A DNA stretch of 5,668 bases from an uncultured Aeromicrobium sp. (GTDB lineage Bacteria > Actinomycetota > Actinomycetes > Propionibacteriales > Nocardioidaceae): NCBI RefSeq assembly GCF_946221465.1, contig NZ_CAMJVP010000216.1, forward strand, positions 1 through 5,668, written 5' to 3'. Numbering within the stretch: position 1 is the stretch's first letter; each line of letters opens with the position of its first letter. Below, piece by piece: positions 1 to 5,233 of the stretch. The notes under the pieces are model-generated. The model was not told the origin of the DNA. It saw nothing but the letters and a program-made list of their open reading frames with translations, and made no database searches. Made by a program: the position numbers and the translations under genes.

Positions 1-27
1 GCGCCGACGCGCACCTGCCCGCCATGA
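1..27 (+). CDS. Possible 3' end of an upstream tra gene (8 codons visible)
   Basis: Reading from base 1 gives eight sense codons (APTRTCPP) and a TGA at 25-27, which overlaps the ATG of the next gene as ATGA. The same 4-base overlap (GTGA) joins the genes at 470 and 3373, so a real gene probably ends here. Too little is visible to identify it. In actinobacterial elements of this kind, an integral-membrane or SCO6880-type protein often precedes the VirB4-like ATPase region, but nothing here proves that. The call rests only on the overlap pattern; the reading frame starting at base 3 is also open to the left edge. Confidence 0.35.
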   Translation, partial: APTRTCPP

Positions 28-473
28 ACAGCGCAGACCCCACCGCTCCGATGTCCCGGCAAGTCGGGACGCTCACCTTGACCGTCTGGCCGGACTCGCC
101 GCTTGGCGAGCACCAGCGATACGCGTACCGCATCGAGGACACCGCGACCGGGCAGACGATCGACGGCCGGGACCTGCTCACCGGCGCCGGCGCCCCGGTC
201 GCCCCGGAACGCGCGATGCGCGACCTCGCCGCCTACCTGACCGCGGCCGGCGAAGCCCGCCAGTACGCCATCGACAACCCCGGCAGTAGGCCCGAGCACG
301 AGGGCCTGTTTCCCGGATGGGTCGCTGAGGCCGCTCGCCAGAACGCAGACGCGCTGGTCCTGCTGGCCGAGGGCGAACCGCCGGAGCCGTCACGGCGGCC
401 GGTGCCCACCCCGTCATGGTTCGAGCACCCCGGCGGTAGCACGACGGCTCACACACGGGGGCGGTCGTTGTGA
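24..473 (+). CDS. Small hypothetical protein in tra operon (149 aa)
   Basis: I do not recognise a named family. The first half (about residues 14-55) looks beta-rich, with alternating hydrophobic residues (GTLTLTVWPD, then RYAYRIEDTATGQ). The second half (about 60-118) looks alpha-helical and acidic, and the last 30 residues are Pro/Ser/Thr-rich and probably disordered. There is no signal peptide or membrane segment, so it is probably cytoplasmic. ATG at 24 is chosen because it forms an ATGA overlap with a likely upstream stop. It has no clear Shine-Dalgarno, the frame stays open to the left edge, and an alternative ATG lies at 51. Its stop overlaps the GTG of the VirB4-like ATPase by four bases, so the two are probably translationally coupled. 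Its position suggests an accessory role in transfer; its function is unknown. Confidence 0.75.
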   Translation: MNSADPTAPMSRQVGTLTLTVWPDSPLGEHQRYAYRIEDTATGQTIDGRDLLTGAGAPVAPERAMRDLAAYLTAAGEARQYAIDNPGSRPEHEGLFPGWVAEAARQNADALVLLAEGEPPEPSRRPVPTPSWFEHPGGSTTAHTRGRSL

Positions 474-1978
474 GCCGGGGCGAGAAGCTGCATACCGCTG
501 TCCTCGTCGCCCCAGCCTCGGAGCGGCGTCGGCTGCGCAAGCAGCGGCGGCAAGCCGCTGCCCGACTCGTCGCCGAGCAGCGTCACGTCGAGAAGGAAGC
601 GGCTCGGGCCAAGGCCGATGCTGAACGGGCCGAACGTCGCGCCACGGTCTACCTGCCCGCCGCTGGTGAGTCCGGCCCGGCGGCGCTGAGGACGCCGGGA
701 CGGTTCCGGGTGCCCCGGCATCAGGACACCAGCGCCGTGCTCGCTGGGCAGTACCCGTTCCTGGCCGAAGCCGGGCTCGGAGCTGCGGGAATCTTCATCG
801 GCCAAGACCTCTACAGCGGCTCGTCGTTCGTGTACGACCCGTGGGAGTTGTACCGCAGGGGCATCATCACCGCGCCGAACCTGATCTTGGCCGGGATCGT
901 CGGCTCCGGGAAATCGTCGCTCGCCAAGAGCCTCTACACCCGCAGTCTGCCCTTCGGGTACCGCGTCTATGTGCCCGGTGATCCCAAGGGTGAGCACTCC
1001 GGCGTCGCGGAAGCAGTCGGCGGGAAAGCGATCATCCTCGGGCACGGGATGGGCAACAGGCTCAACCCATTGGATGAGGGCTACCGGCCCGGCGGCCTGT
1101 CCGATCAGGAATGGGCGACGACTCTCGCGGCGCGGCGTCGCGATCTGCTCGGAGCCTTGACAGAGACGGTGCTGGATCGGCGCTTGGCGCCGTTGGAGCA
1201 CACCGCGATCGACACTGCCCTGGCTGGCGCAGTCCGGGACGCGGACGTGCCGATCCTGCCGATGGTGGTCGACCGGCTGCTGCGCCCCGATGCTGCCGAC
1301 GACCCGGACGGCCGACTTACCGAGGATGGCCGCCAGGTCGGCCACGCGCTGCGCCGTCTGGTGGCTGGGGACCTGGCCGGCCTGTTCGACGGGCCGAGCA
1401 CCGTCAGGTTCGATCCGTCGTTGCCGATGGTCAGCCTCGACCTCTCGCGCGTCACCGAGAACAGCACGCTGATTTCGGTGTTGATGACCTGCTCGTCGGC
1501 ATGGATGGAAGCCGCCCTGCTCGACCCCAACGGGGGCCGCAGGTGGGTCGTCTACGACGAGGCATGGCGGCTCATGTCCCATCCGGCGCTCTTGCGCAGG
1601 ATGGACGCGCACTGGCGGCTGGCGAGACACTACGGGCTGGCAAATCTGCTCGTGTTCCACAAGCTGACCGACTTGGAGAACGTCGGCGACGCAGGATCGG
1701 CGAACCGGGCGCTGGCGAACAGCCTGCTGGCGAACGCGGAGACGAGGATCGTCTACCGGCAGGAGACCGATCAGCTCGGCCCCACCGCCGTCGCGCTCGG
1801 GCTGACCGGCACCGAACGTCGCCTGCTGCCCGGACTCGGCACCGGGCAAGGGCTCTGGCGGATCAAGGACCGGGCCTTCGTGGTGCAGCACCAGCTCCAC
1901 CCTGCCGAGCTGGCCGCGTTCGACACCACAGCCCGTATGACCGGCACTCAGGATCATGCGCGGGCCTCCATGAACTGA
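470..1978 (+). CDS. VirB4/TraC-like conjugation ATPase (502 aa)
   Basis: This is a P-loop ATPase of the VirB4/TraC type, expected to power assembly of, or transport through, a type IV secretion channel at the inner face of the membrane. Residues 18-58 are a highly charged, probably coiled-coil helix. Walker A is GIVGSGKS at 142-149 (Lys148), followed by GDPKGE at 170-175 and LNPLD at 198-202, both typical of the actinobacterial branch. Walker B is WVVYDEAW with Asp363 and Glu364. A later LLVFHKLTDL segment matches the conserved C-terminal strand of the family. At 502 aa it is shorter than classical VirB4 (about 800 aa) and lacks an obvious N-terminal VirB4/TrbE domain. The GTG start overlaps the previous stop (GTGA) and has no clear Shine-Dalgarno, so coupled translation is likely. 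Its last 25 bases overlap the 3' end of the antisense HNH-like gene. The reading frame is intact and the general function is well supported. Confidence 0.9.
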   Translation: MSRGEKLHTAVLVAPASERRRLRKQRRQAAARLVAEQRHVEKEAARAKADAERAERRATVYLPAAGESGPAALRTPGRFRVPRHQDTSAVLAGQYPFLAEAGLGAAGIFIGQDLYSGSSFVYDPWELYRRGIITAPNLILAGIVGSGKSSLAKSLYTRSLPFGYRVYVPGDPKGEHSGVAEAVGGKAIILGHGMGNRLNPLDEGYRPGGLSDQEWATTLAARRRDLLGALTETVLDRRLAPLEHTAIDTALAGAVRDADVPILPMVVDRLLRPDAADDPDGRLTEDGRQVGHALRRLVAGDLAGLFDGPSTVRFDPSLPMVSLDLSRVTENSTLISVLMTCSSAWMEAALLDPNGGRRWVVYDEAWRLMSHPALLRRMDAHWRLARHYGLANLLVFHKLTDLENVGDAGSANRALANSLLANAETRIVYRQETDQLGPTAVALGLTGTERRLLPGLGTGQGLWRIKDRAFVVQHQLHPAELAAFDTTARMTGTQDHARASMN

Positions 1979-2769
1979 AGCATCGCAAGGGGCACAGGGG
2001 CAGTTGGTGTTCTAGGAAGGTCGACTATGGGGAGGGCAATCCTCACATTGGCGATGTCATCCACTCCGAGCTGCAACCACTCGGTGCAGTCGACGTGCGG
2101 AAAAGAGTCAACGAGTTGTCGATCTGCCAGCAGCAGGCTGAAAGGACCGAAGTGAATCACCGCCGATGCCGCCGGTGTAGTCGCGGTCGCCCACTCACCG
2201 CTATCGCTGTCTTGTGACATCCGGACAACTAGCGCCTCGTGACTGCCCTCTACGTGGGCCGAGCTTCTGTTCGGCGCGATGGCTGCCAGGAACCTCATGC
2301 CTTCGGGCGGCTGGGCCGGGATGCCTTCGCGCACAATACGAATAAGATCAGCGTGCGAGTCGATGAGCTTTGGAGTCAGGGCCGTCATGCCCGCGATCGC
2401 CGCGCGGATGAATCTGCCGGGACGCACGTCGGTAAGTTCGCCCGTGATGTGGGTCCGCTGGCCCTTCCGTTGCGGGTGGAGCAAGTGGCCAGCGAAACAG
2501 TGCGCCCACTTGATGTACTCATCATCCCAGGGCGACGTGCTTGCACGGCAAGCCTCACAGTGCGCATACCGGCTCGCGCCCCCGAGCCTCGGTCGCCCGT
2601 AGGCAAGGCGGTTATCCGCCGTTGTGCCGCCCCAAGCGAAGCTTCCCCGATTGAACGCTGCCTTCGGCGGCACGTGAGCTTGGGTGAGCTTCGCGCGGCT
2701 CCCGCAGAGGGCGCATCTGCCGGTTCTGGCCTGCTGGCCACTCGGCCGAAACCCCTCCTGTTCAGTCAT
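1954..2769 (-). CDS. HNH-like zinc-finger protein, antisense cargo gene (271 aa)
   Basis: Residues 19-22 form CALC and residues 71-74 form CEAC, two CxxC knuckles of a treble-clef zinc site. Between them lies LTQAHVPPK (28-36, His32), the position of the first HNH histidine. DDEY at 82-85 follows. This C..C / xHVPPK / C..C / DDEY order matches, from memory, a widespread group of stand-alone proteins annotated as HNH endonucleases, which also share a C-terminal domain of unknown function (here about 110-260). The Asn that usually follows the second CxxC is Arg75, so nuclease activity is uncertain. There is no signal peptide or membrane segment. The ATG is fixed by an excellent AGGAGG six bases upstream. 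Codon use is less GC-biased than the neighbours, the gene faces against the tra operon, and it overlaps the ATPase end by 25 bases. These signs point to horizontal acquisition. It could be a defence, toxin or exclusion gene; its role is unknown. Confidence 0.85.
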   Translation of the reverse strand: MTEQEGFRPSGQQARTGRCALCGSRAKLTQAHVPPKAAFNRGSFAWGGTTADNRLAYGRPRLGGASRYAHCEACRASTSPWDDEYIKWAHCFAGHLLHPQRKGQRTHITGELTDVRPGRFIRAAIAGMTALTPKLIDSHADLIRIVREGIPAQPPEGMRFLAAIAPNRSSAHVEGSHEALVVRMSQDSDSGEWATATTPAASAVIHFGPFSLLLADRQLVDSFPHVDCTEWLQLGVDDIANVRIALPIVDLPRTPTAPVPLAMLQFMEARA

Positions 2770-2773
2770 CTCG

Positions 2774-2781
2774 CTCCTCCT
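2774..2781 (-). promoter_or_regulatory. Strong Shine-Dalgarno of the HNH-like gene
   Basis: On the - strand this reads AGGAGGAG, with AGGAGG ending six bases before the ATG at 2769. It is the best ribosome binding site in the window and fixes the start of the antisense gene. The tra genes at 24, 470, 2858 and 3373 have none of comparable quality. The HNH-like gene therefore seems to be expressed on its own rather than by translational coupling. Confidence 0.8.
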
Positions 2782-2803
2782 CTTGAAAGGCTAACGGTGG
2801 AAG

Positions 2804-2832
2804 CCGAGTCTGCCGTGGGGCGTCCGACTGGG
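2804..2832. repeat. Imperfect inverted repeat in the divergent spacer
   Basis: The arms CCGAGTC (2804-2810) and GACTGGG (2826-2832) pair at six of seven positions around a 15-base centre. It lies in the only divergent spacer, where an operator would be expected. The mismatch, the short arms and the GC-rich background mean it could be chance. It has no run of T, so it does not look like a terminator. Confidence 0.2.
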
Positions 2833-2857
2833 TGCGGTTCTGGCTCACCTCGGGTCC

Positions 2858-3376
2858 ATGAGGAAACCCGAGCCGCAGTCTGAGCCTGTCCCGGTCTCCA
2901 TCCCGCTCGTCGTGCTCGACGTGCACGAGGACGGCACCGTGACCGTCACCGTCGACGGGAAACGGCTGGACCCCGACCCTTTCGCGCCGCCGTGGCGACG
3001 GTCCTCGTTCGGGCAGATCATCGACCGCGCCACGAACGACCGGACGACACCGGCCAGAGTCGAGGTCAGCGAAGCGGACGGCACGACATTCACCGACATC
3101 ATCGCCGCCCGCCGCCGGCGTTCCCGCCCCGAGCCCGAACCGGAACCGAAGACATCGACCGGGCCGGTGTTCCACACCGTCGAGGGCGAGGGGTTCGTCC
3201 CCGGCGAGGACGTGGCGGTCGCCGTCGTCACCGGACACATCGACGCCGCCCACACCGGCACCGCCCGCGCCCTCATCGACCCGGCCGGAACCAGCATCGA
3301 CCAGACCGGCGGGGTCATCGAGGTCATCCTGTTCGGCCGCGTCTCCGGCACCACGATCATCCGGCGAGTGCCGTGA
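2858..3376 (+). CDS. Hypothetical two-module protein preceding coupling protein (172 aa)
   Basis: I do not recognise a named family. Two beta-rich modules can be seen. The first covers about residues 14-84 and contains DGTVTVTVDGKRL and ARVEVSEADGTTFTDI. The second covers about 102-172, with FVPGEDVAVAVV and a closing GTTIIRRVP. They are joined by an Arg cluster (85-90) and a Pro-Glu linker (PEPEPEP at 91-97). There is no signal peptide or membrane segment, so it is probably cytoplasmic. ATG 2858 is the only ATG or GTG start after the in-frame stop at 2792, although its Shine-Dalgarno is weak. Its stop shares four bases (GTGA) with the start of the coupling protein, so the two are probably made together and may interact; that is inference. 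GC and codon use match the tra genes, not the adjacent HNH-like gene. Confidence 0.8.
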   Translation: MRKPEPQSEPVPVSIPLVVLDVHEDGTVTVTVDGKRLDPDPFAPPWRRSSFGQIIDRATNDRTTPARVEVSEADGTTFTDIIAARRRRSRPEPEPEPKTSTGPVFHTVEGEGFVPGEDVAVAVVTGHIDAAHTGTARALIDPAGTSIDQTGGVIEVILFGRVSGTTIIRRVP

Positions 3377-5151
3377 ACGAGCAGGGTCGCCAAACCGGCT
3401 CGTTCAGGGACGAGCTGACCAACGCCGCGATGATCGGGCTGGTTGTCCTGTTCGGCGTCGCGATGATCCTGCGCGCCGCTGGATCGGTGGCCGCGTTCCT
3501 GACCGGCACGCCCCAGCCGGCCGGCGATCCCGCCTCCGGTATCGGAGTGCTGTTCCGTCCTGGCGATCCCGGAGCGGCGCTCGACGCGGACGGGCTGAAC
3601 CCGGTCGTCTACTGGCTTGTCGCTGGGCTGCTGCTCGCCGGTCTCGTGACCGGCGGGCTATGGGTGTGGCTGCGGTTGCGCCGCCACACCCACCGGATCG
3701 AAGCCGATCCGCGCCGCATGGCCGGGATCGCCACCCGCCACGAGGTCGCCACCGCTGCGTCTGACAAGGCGCTGCTGCGCCGTGCGGGAAACCTCCGTCC
3801 CGGTCTGAGCGACCCCAGGCCGCAGGACGTGGGCTACCGGCTCGGCACCTCCAAAGGTACGAGCGTCTGGGCGTCGGTTGAAGACTCGATCATGGTCATC
3901 GGCCCGCCCCGCTCCGGGAAGGGCCTGCATCTGGTGATCCCGGCGATCCTCGACGCGCCCGGCGCCGTCGTCGTCACCTCGACTAGGCCGGACAACCTCA
4001 CTGCGACCATGCGTGCCCGCCGCCGGATCGGCCCCGTGGCAATCTTCGACCCGCAACACTTGGCCGAGGGTCTGCCCGCCGGTCTGCGCTGGTCACCGAT
4101 CCGGGGCTGCGAGTCACCGCAGACGGCGATGATCCGCGCTACCGGGCTCGCTGCCGGTACCGGCCTGTCCGCAGGCGGCGTCGATGGCGGAGGCTTTTGG
4201 GAGGGCAAGACACGGGCCGCGCTCCAAGCCCTGCTGCACGCGGCAGCGATCGACAACCGGCCGCCCGCCGAGCTGTTCCGATGGACTCTCGATCCGACCG
4301 CCGCCGCCGACGCGGTGGCGATCCTGACCGGCTCGACCCAGGCGGCAACCGGATGGGCCGAGTCCCTGGAAGCGATGATCGACTCCGACCCCCGCACCCG
4401 CGACTCCATCTGGCAGGGCGTCTCCTTGGCTCTCGGCTCGCTGGCCGACCCGCGCGTGCTCGATGCCGTATCGCCCAGCTCCGGTGAGGGTTTCGACCCC
4501 GAAGCGTTCATCCGCGACCGCGGCACGTTGTTCCTGCTGGCAACCGGGTCCGGTGCGGGAGCCAGCGCCGCGCTGGTCGCCGCGCTCGTAGAAGACCTCA
4601 TCGAGACCGCCCGCCGTCTGGCCGCACGATCAGCCGGCGCGCGTCTCGATCCGCCGATGCTGCTGGCGCTTGACGAGATAGCCAATCTCTCTCCGTTGCC
4701 GTCGCTGCCGACGCTGATGGCCGAAGGCGGCGGGTCGGGGATCACGACGATGCCGGTGCTCCAATCGCTCGCGCAGGCGCGGGACAAGTGGAACGAGCAC
4801 CAGGCGGGCGCGATCTGGGACGCCTCGATCGTCAAGGTCATCCTCGGCGGGGCTTCCAACAGCCGGGACCTACAAGACCTGAGCGCCTTGGTCGGAGAAC
4901 GCGACGAATACACCGACTCCGTGACGCTGGGCGACCACGGCACCCGCTCCAACCAGAGGTCCGTGCGGCGGGTGCCGATCTTCCCGCCCGACAAGATCAG
5001 ACGCCTCCCGTTCGGCACCGGGATCGTGCTGCTGCGCTCCGCGCCACCGATCGTCACCGACCTGCATCCCTGGCCCAAGCGGTCCGACGCCGGCCAGCTC
5101 ACCGCCGATCGTGCCGAGATCGAAGCCCTGCTGCTCCGCTCCGACACCTGA
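3373..5151 (+). CDS. VirD4/TraG-like type IV coupling protein (592 aa)
   Basis: Coupling proteins are hexameric inner-membrane ATPases that recruit the relaxase-bound DNA strand and hand it to the secretion channel. Two membrane segments lie at about residues 18-43 and 77-100, separated by a short loop, followed by a basic stretch entering the cytoplasm. Walker A is GPPRSGKG at 177-184 (Lys183). After it comes VTSTRPDNL (201-209), the actinobacterial counterpart of the DPKGE motif of classical VirD4. Walker B is LLALDEIAN with Asp434 and Glu435, followed by PLPSLPTLMAEGGGSGIT (441-458), the TraG/TraD C-terminal signature. GASNSRDLQDLS (493-504) is also typical. The frame is open upstream to an ATG at 2992, but that stretch lies inside the previous gene in another frame. 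GTG 3373, overlapping the previous stop as GTGA, is the sensible start and places the first membrane segment near the N-terminus. Length is normal for the family and the frame is intact. Confidence 0.92.
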   Translation: MNEQGRQTGSFRDELTNAAMIGLVVLFGVAMILRAAGSVAAFLTGTPQPAGDPASGIGVLFRPGDPGAALDADGLNPVVYWLVAGLLLAGLVTGGLWVWLRLRRHTHRIEADPRRMAGIATRHEVATAASDKALLRRAGNLRPGLSDPRPQDVGYRLGTSKGTSVWASVEDSIMVIGPPRSGKGLHLVIPAILDAPGAVVVTSTRPDNLTATMRARRRIGPVAIFDPQHLAEGLPAGLRWSPIRGCESPQTAMIRATGLAAGTGLSAGGVDGGGFWEGKTRAALQALLHAAAIDNRPPAELFRWTLDPTAAADAVAILTGSTQAATGWAESLEAMIDSDPRTRDSIWQGVSLALGSLADPRVLDAVSPSSGEGFDPEAFIRDRGTLFLLATGSGAGASAALVAALVEDLIETARRLAARSAGARLDPPMLLALDEIANLSPLPSLPTLMAEGGGSGITTMPVLQSLAQARDKWNEHQAGAIWDASIVKVILGGASNSRDLQDLSALVGERDEYTDSVTLGDHGTRSNQRSVRRVPIFPPDKIRRLPFGTGIVLLRSAPPIVTDLHPWPKRSDAGQLTADRAEIEALLLRSDT

Positions 5152-5168
5152 AACGCCGGTCGCAGCAA

Positions 5169-5230
5169 AGGAGCACCTGCCCGTCACAACGGCCCGGCAC
5201 TACCTGGCGCCGGAGAGCAGACAGGAGCAC
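5169..5230 (+). repeat. Direct repeat AGGAGCAC (5169-5176 and 5223-5230)
   Basis: Two exact 8-base copies lie 54 bases apart, both containing a Shine-Dalgarno core, just ahead of the DUF4913-like gene. The distance is a multiple of three. Purine-rich ribosome-binding sequence recurs easily, so this may only reflect a lost start site or a small duplication. Confidence 0.4.
5223..5227 (+). promoter_or_regulatory. Ribosome binding site of the DUF4913-like gene
   Basis: AGGAG ends six bases before ATG 5234, good spacing for translation. It decides the start of the last gene, which unlike the other tra genes does not overlap its upstream neighbour and so needs its own site. Confidence 0.75.
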
Positions 5231-5233
5231 AGC

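Larger units (their letters stand above)
2770..2857. other. 88-base divergent spacer between HNH-like gene and tra gene
   Basis: This spacer separates the antisense gene (start 2769) from the next tra gene (start 2858), so any promoter for the HNH-like gene should lie here or just inside the tra gene. On the + strand, TTGAAA at 2783-2788 matches a -35 box in five of six positions, but the hexamer 17 bases downstream (GAGTCT) is a poor -10. On the - strand I see no convincing promoter. The bases before ATG 2858 contain no clear Shine-Dalgarno. An open stretch at 2787-2861 ends in TGA overlapping ATG 2858 and may be a remnant of the former upstream gene end. Confidence 0.5.
5152..5233 (+). other. 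82-base spacer with duplicated Shine-Dalgarno block
   Basis: This is the only + strand gap between tra genes that is not explained by the antisense insertion. It contains no gene, no clear promoter and no convincing terminator hairpin. AGGAGCAC occurs twice, at 5169-5176 and 5223-5230. The second copy is placed correctly for ATG 5234. The first is followed by no ATG or GTG at a useful distance, although a CTG at 5177 is in frame with the downstream gene and no stop intervenes. Confidence 0.5.

Noticed and set aside
449..1957. Long - strand open frame opposite the VirB4-like gene (502 codons)
   Set aside because: It mirrors the ATPase almost exactly. Its predicted protein shows no recognisable motif and is rich in Arg, Gly, Pro, Val and Gln, as expected from the complement of a GC3-rich gene.
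1111..2217. + strand open frame of 368 codons across the end of the ATPase and into the HNH-like gene
   Set aside because: It is out of frame with the ATPase and antisense to the HNH-like gene, crosses the boundary between both, and is Arg/Gly/Ala-rich as expected of an out-of-frame high-GC reading.
2783..2812. + strand promoter starting at TTGAAA (2783-2788)
   Set aside because: The -35 match is good but no acceptable -10 hexamer follows at 16-18 bases, so it is mentioned only in the spacer description.
2239..2883. + strand open frame of 214 codons opposite the HNH-like gene
   Set aside because: It is the complement of a gene with clear zinc-finger motifs and a strong Shine-Dalgarno on the other strand, and it has no motif of its own.
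2992..3372. N-terminal extension of the coupling protein to an ATG at 2992
   Set aside because: The extra 127 residues are Arg/His/Pro-rich, come from another frame of the 2858-3376 gene, and would put a long basic stretch before the first membrane segment. GTG 3373 fits the operon's overlap pattern.
3834..5168. Long - strand open frame opposite the coupling-protein gene (444 codons)
   Set aside because: It is a shadow of a well-supported gene whose Walker A, Walker B and TraG motifs fix the true frame; the predicted protein is Ser/Arg/Pro-rich without motifs.
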